From NCBI RefSeq assembly GCF_002954715.1, contig NZ_MSCP01000001.1, positions 2,245,141 through 2,309,140 on the forward strand: a DNA stretch of 64,000 nt. Direction: 5' to 3'. Position 1 is the first letter of the stretch; each line of letters opens with the position of its first letter. This document shows positions 29,176 to 39,150 of this stretch, piece by piece. Source of the stretch: Aliivibrio sifiae (GTDB taxonomy: Bacteria > Pseudomonadota > Gammaproteobacteria > Enterobacterales > Vibrionaceae). The notes beneath the pieces are model-generated. The model made no database searches and was not told the DNA's origin. It was given only the letters and a program-made list of their open reading frames with translations. The translations under genes were made by a program, and so were the position numbers.

Positions 29176-30469
29176 AACAGCACTCGCATCAAACTTAATA
29201 CTGCTCGGTTTTTCCTTACTGAGTGGCTCTGCTTACGCCTATTTAACACCAAAACCACATATTGGCCCTGCTGGTCTTGAGTTCCAAAGCAATGTCGATA
29301 TTGATTATGGTTATGATGACAATGTAAATTTTCAATCTGAAAAAACACCAAATGTAACGTCAGATTTTTTCAACCTCAAACCTTTTTTAAAATTAGAAGG
29401 TAAGCACAATGCTGACGTTTATACGATTGAATATTTAGGTGATTATCGCCAATACCAAGAAGATGTCACCTCAGATAATTACGATGACCATACAGTAAGA
29501 TTTATTGGAGCATGGAAAAAAGGCCTTAATAATGACTTATTATTTACGATAGAAAATGTTTTAGGTCATGAAAATAGAGGGGAAGGTCTTACCGATGGAT
29601 TATCTGCCCAGCAATTTCAAAAGTACGGTATCGACGATGTATTAAAAACAAATATGTTTAATACTGAATTGCGCTACAGCATTGATAAACAAGATAGCAT
29701 TGGAAAGTTAAGTTTTGCAGCTCAATACAAAGAATTAAATTATGATGATAAAGAGTCTGATGATATCCACAAGCATAATTTTAACCAATACATAAAAGAT
29801 CAAAATTGGAGCCAAACCACCTTTACTATAGAGTTATTTGATCAAGCCTCAAGTCGTACTCGATTTCGTTACTCAATTATCAGTAATTTAAGAGACTACG
29901 AAGAGGACAGTCAAAAAAATACCAATGAAACCTTTTTTGTTGCAGGTATAAAAACTCAGCAAACAGGAAAAACCACAATTGATGCAAATATTGCATGGTT
30001 ATATAAAACCTTTCCAAATCAATCAGACTCTCAAGATTTTGGAGGGCTAAATTGGGATATTGATGTCGCTTGGAGCCCAGTAAGGTACTCAACCTTCCAT
30101 TTATTTACAGATCAAAGCGTAGAAGACCCTACAGAGGTTGGGGGATACGTTTTAAATACCAAATATGGGACACGTTGGGAACATTTTTGGTGGTCTAATA
30201 GATTTTCTAGTGAATTAGGCTTTAATTACGAAACAAGTGCAGATAAAGAAAAAAATGATGGTAAAACAACAACAACGACAGATGCGACAGCAAAGCTAAT
30301 ATATAAATTCAGACCATCGATTATATTCGAATTAAGTTATCAACAAATCATCGACTCGTCAGATAAAGAATTTGATGATTTCACAATCAATAACTCAGCA
30401 GAAACGGTTATCCAAACATTAGGTTATGACAAATCCATTATTATGTTTACAACTAAGGTGCAAATTTAG
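29159..30469 (+). CDS. Outer-membrane beta-barrel protein of the exopolysaccharide locus
   Basis: A 436-residue product from a GTG at 29159 (AAAGG eight bases upstream). A signal peptide (cut near SGSAYA) is followed by alternating aromatic/polar strands typical of a large outer-membrane barrel of the BBP2/EpsL or VpsM type, ending in a hydrophobic strand (MFTTKVQI). It overlaps the transferase gene and is directly followed by the Wza-like gene with no gap, which supports a joint export role. No enzyme motif is seen. Confidence 0.82.
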   Translation: MTLRTKTALASNLILLGFSLLSGSAYAYLTPKPHIGPAGLEFQSNVDIDYGYDDNVNFQSEKTPNVTSDFFNLKPFLKLEGKHNADVYTIEYLGDYRQYQEDVTSDNYDDHTVRFIGAWKKGLNNDLLFTIENVLGHENRGEGLTDGLSAQQFQKYGIDDVLKTNMFNTELRYSIDKQDSIGKLSFAAQYKELNYDDKESDDIHKHNFNQYIKDQNWSQTTFTIELFDQASSRTRFRYSIISNLRDYEEDSQKNTNETFFVAGIKTQQTGKTTIDANIAWLYKTFPNQSDSQDFGGLNWDIDVAWSPVRYSTFHLFTDQSVEDPTEVGGYVLNTKYGTRWEHFWWSNRFSSELGFNYETSADKEKNDGKTTTTTDATAKLIYKFRPSIIFELSYQQIIDSSDKEFDDFTINNSAETVIQTLGYDKSIIMFTTKVQI

Positions 30470-31051
30470 ATGAAACACTTCTTTATATCTTTTTGCTTAT
30501 TCATCTCGGTGTTTTCTCACGCTTATGCCTCCGAGACTCCGTCAACAACAAACGCCGAGCCTAAGCAATCTGAAGCTCCCCTTCTAAAAGACGATTTAGG
30601 CTACGTATTGGGGGCCGGTGACAGCATTCAAATATCTGTATTTAAAGAGCCAGAAATGACGTTGCGCTTAAAAATTCATCGTGGTGGTTTTGTTAACTTT
30701 CCTTATCTTGGTGATGTCCAATTATTAGGCAGAACTCCTGCACAAGTAGAACAAGATATTGAAAATAAGTTAGCTGACGGATATATCGTTCAACCAATGG
30801 TTACCGTTAGTATCGAAGCATTTCGAAAGTTCTTTATCAGTGGTGAGGTAGCTAACCCTAATGGGTACGAATTTCAACCGGGGTTAACGGTTGAACAAGC
30901 AATAGCAATGGCTGGAGGGTTTACTGATCGTTCAGATAGAGATGGTATTAACATCCGCCTTGCTGCTACAAACGAATTAATTGAAGATGTGGGTCCAACC
31001 TATCCAGTAGGTCCGGGCGATGTAGTTATTATTGAGCAGAGTTTTTTCTAA
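30470..31051 (+). CDS. Short Wza-like polysaccharide export protein
   Basis: The 193-residue protein has a Sec signal peptide (cut near SHAYA) without a lipobox Cys, a Poly_export domain (about residues 42-120; LGAGDSIQISVFKEPEM) and one SLBB domain (about 120-185; FFISGEVANPNGYEF). E. coli Wza is 379 residues, with a C-terminal helix that forms the outer-membrane pore; this protein lacks that part. It probably docks onto the adjacent beta-barrel protein. The start follows the barrel gene stop directly. Confidence 0.92.
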   Translation: MKHFFISFCLFISVFSHAYASETPSTTNAEPKQSEAPLLKDDLGYVLGAGDSIQISVFKEPEMTLRLKIHRGGFVNFPYLGDVQLLGRTPAQVEQDIENKLADGYIVQPMVTVSIEAFRKFFISGEVANPNGYEFQPGLTVEQAIAMAGGFTDRSDRDGINIRLAATNELIEDVGPTYPVGPGDVVIIEQSFF

Positions 31052-31054
31052 ATT

Positions 31055-33232
31055 ATGACAATATCAATTATAGAAAATGGAAAAAAATTAGAGAGCACCA
31101 TTGATTTTTCTAACTTTTTAAAAGAATTTAAGAGATATCGCTTACGAGTTATTCTTGCGGTTCTAACTGTAACCCTAGTTGCTTTTCCATTAATTTATTC
31201 AATGACCCCTCAATATTCGGCAACGGCGACGATCATACTGAAGGCACAATCAGATAATTCTACTCCGATTGATCAAGTAGAAGACTTTGACGCGACTCAA
31301 GCTGAATACTACCCGACTCAAGCTGAAGTTTTACAATCAAAAAGAGTAATTGAAGCTGCGGTACGTCAGTTAGATCTACAAAATGACCCATTATTTGAAA
31401 TTAAAAGTACAGATAAAGTAATTTCAGAAGATGAACATGTATCTCAAATTGTTCACGCGATAGAGAAAAAATTGTCGATCTCTCCTGTTCGATTTAGTCA
31501 ATTAGTCAAAGTTTCTTATGAATCAAACTCTGCCGAGATGTCTGCAATGGTAACTAATGCCGTCATCAACGCTTATATTCATTTAGAAGAGCAACGTAAA
31601 ATTGAAAAAACTCAACAAGCTCAAGAGTGGAATACTACTCGCATGGCTGAGTTAAAAGAAAAAATAACACAGCAAAAATCAGCCATTGATACTTATCTTT
31701 CAGATAATGGTTTACTTACTTATCAAGGTGTAGATGGTTTTGAAACAGAACAATTAGCCTTAGTAAATGACCGTTTAGCAACCGCCAAAGAGAAAAGAAT
31801 TACAGCAAAAGCAAGTTACAACACGATTAGCGAAGCACTTGGTTATCCATTAGAGGACGTTGCAACGTTACCAAGTATTTCAAATCACGCTCAATTGCAA
31901 GATCTACGTATAGCTCTCATTCAAGCAAAACGTAGCCTGTTTGATTTACAAAAGAAATATGGTCCTAAAAATCCACTAATTTTAGAAGCAAACGCACAAA
32001 TTGAAGCGATTAAGTTACAAACCACGTCTTTACTTAAAGAATTAAAAACAGGCCTTTATAAAGAGTACCAAGCTTCTGTAGAGCGAGAAAATAAATATCG
32101 TGCCCTTCTCAATGAACAACGTAAAAACTTTACTAAACTCGCATCCAAAAGAGACGCTTACAACACAATGAAAGCGGATTTAGATAAGACACAAGAGTTA
32201 TATGAGAAAATATTTTTACGTAGTAAAGAACAAGAATTAACGATGTTATATCGTGAACCGGCTGCAACGCTACTAGACCCAGCAACACCACCAAACAAAC
32301 CAAGCAAACCGAATAAAGCCTTATTTATCATCATGATTTTTGTGATGACATTTATTCTTAGTTTATTATTTATCATTATTAAAGCGGCATTAAATAAGTC
32401 GGTAAATAATATTACACAAGTCCGTACTCGCTTAGGTTTAGAGGCTATAGGTGAACTTCGTCCATTCAATTATATCGAAGACCTTCCTCTATTCTCTAAA
32501 GGATTTTTTGCTCATTCTTACTCTGGTGAAACTATCCATGCCATTAGAACTAGCATTTTATTAAATGAAAAATCTTGGCCTACAATTGGCCTAGTTTCGA
32601 CTGATTCTGACGAAAACAATGAGTTAAGCAGTTACCTTCTCGCTCATTCTTTATCGCAAGACCGTTCGACATTATTAATAGATTTAGACTTTAGAAAGGA
32701 AGTATCTCTAACTGAAGAAATTCTAATGGCACAACCTTCAGAAGACGCCCTTAGCTCATCAACAGCAGAAAAAGAAGTAGCGGAAGTTTTACCAACATTA
32801 ACCGTTATGGGAATGGCTGAAATTCTTGAAAACAATCATTCTATTAATGACTGTATTATTCCATTAGAAGATAATTTATCACTCTTACCTCGTGGAACAT
32901 TAACCTCTACACCACTACTTACTTTATCGTCTCCAGAGCTTGAGCTAAAACTGAAAGAAGTAAGCCAACAATTTGAACAAATTATTATTCATTTGCCAGC
33001 ACTTTCAGAAAGTAAAGATACGCAATTGATTGCTCGTTATTTATCAGGCGTTATTTATACCGTTAAAGCTGGCACGTTAAGCACAAATCATATTCTAACT
33101 AACATTGATAAACTGACTCAACTACAAACACCGATCATTGGCGCTATACTAAATAACGTCGCTGATGACGAGTTAGAAACAGAAGAAGCTCAACAACAAC
33201 TAATACATCAAAACGAAGATTTATTAAGCTAG
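31055..33232 (+). CDS. Polysaccharide co-polymerase with a degenerate tyrosine-kinase domain
   Basis: A 725-residue PCP-2a protein. Helix 1 (about 31-49), a periplasmic Wzz domain with coiled coils (50-420), a Pro-rich segment and helix 2 (about 422-443), then a cytoplasmic BY-kinase-like domain (445-725). The kinase Walker A loop is missing (VSTDSDENNELSS at 514-526, no GK[ST]). Walker A' is kept (LLIDLDFRK). Walker B reads IIIHLPAL, with His in place of Asp. There is no C-terminal tyrosine cluster. It should control chain length and export with the Wza-like protein but cannot be an ordinary kinase. Confidence 0.92.
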   Translation: MTISIIENGKKLESTIDFSNFLKEFKRYRLRVILAVLTVTLVAFPLIYSMTPQYSATATIILKAQSDNSTPIDQVEDFDATQAEYYPTQAEVLQSKRVIEAAVRQLDLQNDPLFEIKSTDKVISEDEHVSQIVHAIEKKLSISPVRFSQLVKVSYESNSAEMSAMVTNAVINAYIHLEEQRKIEKTQQAQEWNTTRMAELKEKITQQKSAIDTYLSDNGLLTYQGVDGFETEQLALVNDRLATAKEKRITAKASYNTISEALGYPLEDVATLPSISNHAQLQDLRIALIQAKRSLFDLQKKYGPKNPLILEANAQIEAIKLQTTSLLKELKTGLYKEYQASVERENKYRALLNEQRKNFTKLASKRDAYNTMKADLDKTQELYEKIFLRSKEQELTMLYREPAATLLDPATPPNKPSKPNKALFIIMIFVMTFILSLLFIIIKAALNKSVNNITQVRTRLGLEAIGELRPFNYIEDLPLFSKGFFAHSYSGETIHAIRTSILLNEKSWPTIGLVSTDSDENNELSSYLLAHSLSQDRSTLLIDLDFRKEVSLTEEILMAQPSEDALSSSTAEKEVAEVLPTLTVMGMAEILENNHSINDCIIPLEDNLSLLPRGTLTSTPLLTLSSPELELKLKEVSQQFEQIIIHLPALSESKDTQLIARYLSGVIYTVKAGTLSTNHILTNIDKLTQLQTPIIGAILNNVADDELETEEAQQQLIHQNEDLLS

Positions 33233-33240
33233 GTTTACAA

Positions 33241-34452
33241 ATGAGTTTACTTAAAAGCGTTTCAACGATTGCCGGTGCATCGGTTATTTCTCAAATAATC
33301 GGGGCCATCTCTATTTGGCTAATTTCCCACAAGTACGATATGTCACAAGTCGGAACTTACGCTTTGGTATACAGCATTGTTTTAATTGGGGCACAAGTTT
33401 GTACCTTTGCATCTCAATTACTTTTACCCAAACAAAGTGAAGAAAAAGTAACTCAAAATATTATTTTTTCATTATTGCAAAGCCTGGTCCTCGCGCTGCC
33501 TTATAGTTTTGTGATGACTCAGTTTTTTGAATTAAATGGCATTTTGCTTTATGTTCTAACGCTTTGTCATGCTTGGATTCTAGTATCAGAAAACTTACTC
33601 CTTAGAGTAGAAAATATCCGCCTATTAGCATTCCAACGAATTTCGATTTCTTTACTCGTTATTGCTGCTGTATTTTTCACTCCAACCACAGAACAATTTT
33701 ATTTAAGCTGGGCTATTGGACTGTTTCTTCTTATCATTATTTGGCTTTTTCATTCTATTTCTTTTTCACAGCTTCGTTTCTCTCATTTTTCTTTCACAAA
33801 TAATATTCAATTCATGAAAGAACATAGAGTCCATCTCAGTGGTATCGGAAGCGCTGAAGTATTAGCAATGGCAAATAATAATTTACCTACCCTCTTAATT
33901 AATTTCTGGTTTTCGCCATTAATTGCGGGTTATTTTGCTGTCGTAAATCGCTTCTGCTTAGCCCCTGTGACTATCGTGGGTAATGCCGTTAGGAATTCGA
34001 TTTTTTCTAAGTGGTCAATTGATTTTCGTAACAACACTTTTAACTTTCAAGAGTTTAAAAAAGTTCGTCTGATGCTATTAATCCTAGGCCTTATCGCTAC
34101 AGTAGGAGTGTTAATTTTTTACCCTTTAGTCATGCAACTTGGCTTTAATGATGAGTGGCTAAACTCGGTTCCAATGTCTCGCTATATGTTGCCTTATTTA
34201 TTCCCAGCGCTTGCTATATGCCCGCTTACTGTTATTGAATTAGTCTTTGGTTCACCAAAATATTTTCTTCGCATTCAGATTGAGCAATTGCTCGTCATTG
34301 CTATCGCTTTTGTTGTATTCCCTTATTTCCATAACGATTACGCGTATTCAGTTCTTTTATTTTCAATTCTGTCATTTGTTCGTTACAGCTTTATCTATAG
34401 AAAAGTAAATCAACGAGCTCATCGATTAGCGCAGGAAAATAAAATATCATGA
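33241..34452 (+). CDS. Wzx-like polysaccharide flippase
   Basis: A 403-residue membrane protein with about 12 helices, the size and hydropathy of MOP-superfamily Wzx flippases. The start MSLLKSVSTIAGASVISQIIG is typical of these proteins. It would move lipid-linked repeat units across the inner membrane. It lies 8 bases after the co-polymerase gene and overlaps the polymerase gene as ATGA. Family assignment rests on topology, N-terminal motif and context. Confidence 0.85.
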   Translation: MSLLKSVSTIAGASVISQIIGAISIWLISHKYDMSQVGTYALVYSIVLIGAQVCTFASQLLLPKQSEEKVTQNIIFSLLQSLVLALPYSFVMTQFFELNGILLYVLTLCHAWILVSENLLLRVENIRLLAFQRISISLLVIAAVFFTPTTEQFYLSWAIGLFLLIIIWLFHSISFSQLRFSHFSFTNNIQFMKEHRVHLSGIGSAEVLAMANNNLPTLLINFWFSPLIAGYFAVVNRFCLAPVTIVGNAVRNSIFSKWSIDFRNNTFNFQEFKKVRLMLLILGLIATVGVLIFYPLVMQLGFNDEWLNSVPMSRYMLPYLFPALAICPLTVIELVFGSPKYFLRIQIEQLLVIAIAFVVFPYFHNDYAYSVLLFSILSFVRYSFIYRKVNQRAHRLAQENKIS

Positions 34453-35828
34453 CGTTGAATACCGGTTTATTCCTACAGTTATACGCCATTACCAGCCTTG
34501 TTCTTTGTGGTGTCACACAATATTTTACAGGTGTCTCTGCCATTTTATGGCTGCCATTCTTACTCGCCTTTACAATGACAGGGTTACTCTTTTTACAAAA
34601 CCGATACACCCCCTTGGATCTTGACCATAAAGAAATCATCATACTGGTTTTATTTATTGGTTTTTTCGTTCAAGCGGTGCTTAGTACCTTATTACAAAAT
34701 GGCGTAACCACGACTATCGTGGGCTTAAAAAATGAACTGGCACTCTCTCTGATTCTATTTTGCCTATTACTTCGATTCTGCCGTGAATCTCAAATATATC
34801 GAGTAACAAAAACACTTTATTGGATTTTTTACGCTCAATTCCCAGTGGTTTTATTCCAGATTTTTGTCATCCTTCCTAAGCGTGTCGCTGCACATGGTGA
34901 ATTTGAGAAGTGGGATTCTGTCGTTGGTACTTTTGGTGGAGATCCCATGGGGGGCGGAAATACCGCTGCGATGGGGCTTTTTTGCTTACTCATTATGCTG
35001 CTTAAACTCTCTGAATATAAACATGGATTATGTACGCTAAAGTCCACTATATTACATATTGGAGCCGCGTTTACTCTTTGCATAGTAGGAGAGGTAAAAT
35101 TTGTTATTTTATTATCTCCTATCCTACTCGCTTATGTGTGGCTAGCCCCTAGCTACATTAAAGGCATGAAAAGCTATGATATTAAAATCATTCTAGGCAT
35201 TATCGCTGGCATGCTTTTTCTTATGAGCATAGCCATATTACTGCTATCCCTATCTTATTCATCGGCTTTTGGTAGTGATCCAAGTAAAGGCCCATTGGAC
35301 ATTTTCATTGGTTCTTTAGAATATATTTTTGATCCTAATTACATCATGCCAACGGGTGAATTGGGCCGAATGACCACCGTCTTCTTCTGGTTAGATAATA
35401 ATGATTTTTATGGTCTTCCTAATGCCTTATTTGGTTATGGATTAAATACCACAAACCACGGTAGTGCCGTATCCCCAGGTTTTCTTAATATTCTATTTAA
35501 TGTCATTTTAGACACGACTGCATTAAGTGTTCTTTTATGGGAACTAGGTATTATTGGTACGTTATTCTTCATTTCAATGACGCTTTACATTCTTCGAGTT
35601 TGTAAACCAAAACCTCTATTTGACCGCAATGACGTGACCCAAGAAGACATCAGATTAATGAGCTACCCTCCAGCATTTAATGCTTTTGCGATTGCTTGTC
35701 TATTAAGTCTTCCATACAGTCAAATATTGATGTTGGTTCCTATGCTCCAATTTCTTTTTTACCTATCACTAGGCTCAAACCTTGTGATCAGAAAATCCCT
35801 AATTACGGCGGCAGCGAATCATGACTAA
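34449..35828 (+). CDS. Wzy-like polysaccharide polymerase
   Basis: A 459-residue membrane protein with about 10-12 helices and one large loop (about residues 285-345) with FGYGLNTTNHGSA, as expected for a Wzy/O-antigen polymerase-like protein. These polymerise flipped repeat units in the periplasm. It overlaps the flippase gene by four bases and the next glycosyltransferase by eight. Wzy proteins have little sequence identity, so the call relies on topology and on being the only candidate in the locus. Confidence 0.8.
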   Translation: MTLNTGLFLQLYAITSLVLCGVTQYFTGVSAILWLPFLLAFTMTGLLFLQNRYTPLDLDHKEIIILVLFIGFFVQAVLSTLLQNGVTTTIVGLKNELALSLILFCLLLRFCRESQIYRVTKTLYWIFYAQFPVVLFQIFVILPKRVAAHGEFEKWDSVVGTFGGDPMGGGNTAAMGLFCLLIMLLKLSEYKHGLCTLKSTILHIGAAFTLCIVGEVKFVILLSPILLAYVWLAPSYIKGMKSYDIKIILGIIAGMLFLMSIAILLLSLSYSSAFGSDPSKGPLDIFIGSLEYIFDPNYIMPTGELGRMTTVFFWLDNNDFYGLPNALFGYGLNTTNHGSAVSPGFLNILFNVILDTTALSVLLWELGIIGTLFFISMTLYILRVCKPKPLFDRNDVTQEDIRLMSYPPAFNAFAIACLLSLPYSQILMLVPMLQFLFYLSLGSNLVIRKSLITAAANHD

Positions 35829-36819
35829 TCCCCCTTTTATTTCCGTCATTATTAAAACCTATAATGAAGAAGATGGCATAGCAAAAACCATAACAAGCAT
35901 TCAGCAACACATAGGAGAATACCCCCATAAAATTATTGTTGCCGACAGCTTATCAACCGATACAACTCAAACAATCGCCTCAGAGATGGGAGTCACTGTT
36001 GTCTCATTAACCAATCCACAAGAACGTTGTTGCGGTGTTGGCCATCAATTAGGTTACTTACACAGTGAGGGAGATTTCTTACTGTTACTTGATGGTGATA
36101 TGGAGCTAGAGCCTAGCTTCATTGAGCATGGGGTTTCGTTTTTAATTGATAACCCTGACTATGCAGGCGTTGCCGGTGTTGTCGAAATGGATGATGTTGA
36201 TAGTTATGAATTTAAATCTCGTAAGCAACGTATAAATCAGATCTATCCATTGGGAGATTGCTCCCACTTAGGCGGCGGTGGCTTATATCGAAAAAGTGCC
36301 ATTGATGAAATTGGTTATTTAACTAATCGCAATTTACATGCTTATGAAGAGTCTGAATTAGGTATGCGCTTAACCTTAACTGGTTACAAGCTCCATCGTT
36401 TAGATGTTCCTTATTTTTCTCACACTTCATATACGATGTCTTCATTAGCATTAATGAAACACAGATGGAAAGGCGGGTATCTATTTGCTTCAGGTGAACT
36501 ACTTAAAGGTTCATTTGGCACCCCATTATTTAAAAAAGCATTAGGGACTATAAAAAACGAAGCTATTTTCACTATTTACTTAATACTATTAATAAGTACT
36601 TTATTTACCCTGAACACAACTCTAATCATCAGTGTAGTGTTACCTTTATTGGCATTTATTGCATTAAAAACAATTAAAAACAGATCCATCAAAGATGCTC
36701 TACAAAGCGTATTTAATTTATCTATTTTCTCTGCGGGCTTAATTAGAGGGCTATTTTTGCCCCTTAAAGATCCGAAACAACCACCACAACATAAAATTAT
36801 TAACGAGGGTAAAAAATGA
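35821..36819 (+). CDS. Family 2 glycosyltransferase with C-terminal membrane helices
   Basis: A 332-residue GT-A protein. It begins with SVIIKTYNEEDGIAKTI (nucleotide-sugar binding), has the DxD motif as LLDGDMELEP (about residues 90-98), an acceptor-side HAYEESELGMRL segment, and two C-terminal helices (about 245-285). It adds one sugar to the lipid-linked repeat unit on the cytoplasmic face. Sugar and linkage cannot be read from sequence. It overlaps both neighbours, so it is within the same operon. Confidence 0.92.
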   Translation: MTNPPFISVIIKTYNEEDGIAKTITSIQQHIGEYPHKIIVADSLSTDTTQTIASEMGVTVVSLTNPQERCCGVGHQLGYLHSEGDFLLLLDGDMELEPSFIEHGVSFLIDNPDYAGVAGVVEMDDVDSYEFKSRKQRINQIYPLGDCSHLGGGGLYRKSAIDEIGYLTNRNLHAYEESELGMRLTLTGYKLHRLDVPYFSHTSYTMSSLALMKHRWKGGYLFASGELLKGSFGTPLFKKALGTIKNEAIFTIYLILLISTLFTLNTTLIISVVLPLLAFIALKTIKNRSIKDALQSVFNLSIFSAGLIRGLFLPLKDPKQPPQHKIINEGKK

Positions 36820-38021
36820 AAGTTCTATTAGTTAATAAATTTTTCTTTATGAAAGGTGGCGCTGAAACCGTTTATTTTCAAGAACGAGATATGCTGCTTT
36901 CTGAAGGTGTCGAGATCGTTGAATTTTCGATGAAACATGAGAAAAATATAGATTCAAAATATGCAGATTTTTTTGTAGACAATGTCGACTACTATCAAGA
37001 ACAAACCATTAAAAATAAAATCGATACGGCCGTTAACTTTATTCATAACTCCCAAGCATGTAAGAAATTTAAAGCTCTGTTGGAACAAGAAAAGCCTGAT
37101 TTGGTGCACTTTCATAATATTTATCATCAACTCACTCCTTCCATCATTAAAGTGGCGAAACAATTTGGTTGCAAAACAGTGCTTACTGCTCACGACACAA
37201 AAATAGCTTGCCCAAGCTACACAATGTATCGTAATGGACACACCTGTGAAGCCTGTGTTCATGGTTCTGTTTGGAATGCGACAAAATATCGCTGCCAAGA
37301 AGGGTCATTAATGAAAAGTGTTTTATTATCAGTGGAAGCACTCTACCAACAGGCCAGTAAAAACTATCAACAACTTGATGCTATCGTATCTCCAAGTCGT
37401 TTTTTAGGGCGATTCATTCAAGAAAAGCTACCAAACAACCGAGTAGACGTAATCGTTAATGGTATTGATGAGAATGTATCTTTAGAAGGGACAACAGATA
37501 AAGGTTACTTTCTTTATTTAGGTAGACTAAGCCAAGAGAAAGGCGTTCCAACTCTCGCTAAAGCGCACCAATTAATGACCAAAAAATCAGGATTAAAAAT
37601 TGTTGGAGATGGTCCTGTTTTTAACCAATTAAAAGAAAGCTACCCAACAGCTGATTTACTTGGTTTTAAAAGTGGAAACGAATTACTAACCCTTATAAAA
37701 GAAGCAAAAGCTATTATCGTTCCATCAGAGTGTTATGAAAACTGTTCAATGTCTGTGATTGAAGCCATGTCTTACGGTAAGCCTGTTATTGGTTCTAAAA
37801 TTGGTGGAATACCCGAACAAATTAGAGATGGTATTGATGGCTATTTATTTGAAGCTGGCAATGCTACAGCGCTTGCTGAGAAATTAGATTCATTAATAGA
37901 AAACCCAGAGACAACCAATGAAATGGGCAAAAATTCAAGAGCGCGCTTCCTAAGTAAGTACACACTGACAAAACATAAAACTGATTTATTAAATTTATAT
38001 CAAGCGCTTTTAAAAGGATAA
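36816..38021 (+). CDS. Family 4 glycosyltransferase
   Basis: A 401-residue GT-B protein. The N-terminal domain has the KGGAETV motif. The C-terminal domain has the donor-binding FLYLGRLSQEKGV and the E-x7-E region (PSECYENCSMSVIEAMSYGKPVIG). Between them a cysteine-rich segment (CPSYTMYRNGHTCEACVHG, about residues 130-150) is found in a subset of GT4 enzymes and may bind a metal or be structural. It transfers an unknown sugar with retention. ATGA overlap with the previous gene. Confidence 0.93.
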   Translation: MKVLLVNKFFFMKGGAETVYFQERDMLLSEGVEIVEFSMKHEKNIDSKYADFFVDNVDYYQEQTIKNKIDTAVNFIHNSQACKKFKALLEQEKPDLVHFHNIYHQLTPSIIKVAKQFGCKTVLTAHDTKIACPSYTMYRNGHTCEACVHGSVWNATKYRCQEGSLMKSVLLSVEALYQQASKNYQQLDAIVSPSRFLGRFIQEKLPNNRVDVIVNGIDENVSLEGTTDKGYFLYLGRLSQEKGVPTLAKAHQLMTKKSGLKIVGDGPVFNQLKESYPTADLLGFKSGNELLTLIKEAKAIIVPSECYENCSMSVIEAMSYGKPVIGSKIGGIPEQIRDGIDGYLFEAGNATALAEKLDSLIENPETTNEMGKNSRARFLSKYTLTKHKTDLLNLYQALLKG

Positions 38022-38025
38022 CAAG

Positions 38026-39144
38026 ATGACAAATAATATTACCGTTATTGGTACTCGTGGGATCCCAAATGTTCTTGGTGGTGTAGAGACACACTGCCAG
38101 CACCTATATCCTGAAATCCATAAACAGTTTCATAATAATATTTGTGTAATAGCTCGCTCTCCTTATGTTGATTATAAAATATCAAGTTACCAAGGCGTAA
38201 CAACAAAATCAGTTTGGGCCCCAAAGAAGAAATCTTTGGAAGCAATTATTCACTCAACCTTAGCCTCTTTTTCAACACTGTTCGATAAATCAGACATTGT
38301 TCATGTCCATGCTATTGGTCCGGGTCTTGTTGTTCCTTTATTGCGGATATTAGGGAAAAAAGTCATTTTTACTCATCATGGCCCTGACTATGACCGTCAA
38401 AAATGGGGAGATTTTGCAAAGAAAATTTTGCTATTAGGTGAAAAGTTAGCAGTCACTTATGCCTCTGAAATCATTGTAATATCAGAAGTTATCAATGACA
38501 TTATAAAAGACAAGTACCATCGTCATGATGCCCACCTTATTTATAATGGGGTAAAACTACCAAAACCATTAGCGCAAGATAAAATAGATAATGCACTATT
38601 TGAATTTTCTCTAACTGCAAATAATTATTTTGTTGCGGTTGGTCGCTTAGTGGAAGAAAAAGGATTTCATAATTTAATCACCGCTTACGAAAAAGCTCAG
38701 CTATCAATTCCTTTAGTTATCATGGGCGATACTGATCACCCTACGCCTTACAGCGAAAAGCTAAAAGAACAAGCGAGTAAAGTCGATGGCGTCATTATGA
38801 CCGGTTTCTTGAAAGGGGAGCAATTACAAGCCCTCTTCTCTCAAGCAAAAGTGTTTGTAATGCCTTCATATCATGAAGGTTTACCTATTGCCTTATTAGA
38901 AGCGATGTCTTATTCATTACCTACTATTGTAAGTGATATTCCTGCTAACTTAGAGGTTAAACTCTCATCCGAAAGTTACTTCCCTGTTGGTAACATTGAA
39001 GAGTTAACCTCAAAACTGTCACAACATGCGGAAATGAATAGTGAAAAAGTGAACTATAGTCACTATCTTGATTATTATGATTGGGAAAAAATAGCGAAAC
39101 AAACCATGTCTGTTTATAACCAAACTGCTTTAGAAAAGAGCTAA
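38026..39144 (+). CDS. Family 4 glycosyltransferase with DUF1972-like N-terminus
   Basis: A 372-residue GT-B protein. The start TVIGTRGIPNVLGGVETHCQ is the DUF1972 signature often seen in rhamnosyl- or glucosyltransferases. The C-terminal donor site has VGRLVEEKGFHNLI and MPSYHEGLPIALLEAMSY. It is the third glycosyltransferase of the operon, so the repeat unit is probably four sugars counting the initiating one. It starts 4 bases after the previous gene. Confidence 0.92.
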   Translation: MTNNITVIGTRGIPNVLGGVETHCQHLYPEIHKQFHNNICVIARSPYVDYKISSYQGVTTKSVWAPKKKSLEAIIHSTLASFSTLFDKSDIVHVHAIGPGLVVPLLRILGKKVIFTHHGPDYDRQKWGDFAKKILLLGEKLAVTYASEIIVISEVINDIIKDKYHRHDAHLIYNGVKLPKPLAQDKIDNALFEFSLTANNYFVAVGRLVEEKGFHNLITAYEKAQLSIPLVIMGDTDHPTPYSEKLKEQASKVDGVIMTGFLKGEQLQALFSQAKVFVMPSYHEGLPIALLEAMSYSLPTIVSDIPANLEVKLSSESYFPVGNIEELTSKLSQHAEMNSEKVNYSHYLDYYDWEKIAKQTMSVYNQTALEKS

Positions 39145-39150
39145 TTAATA

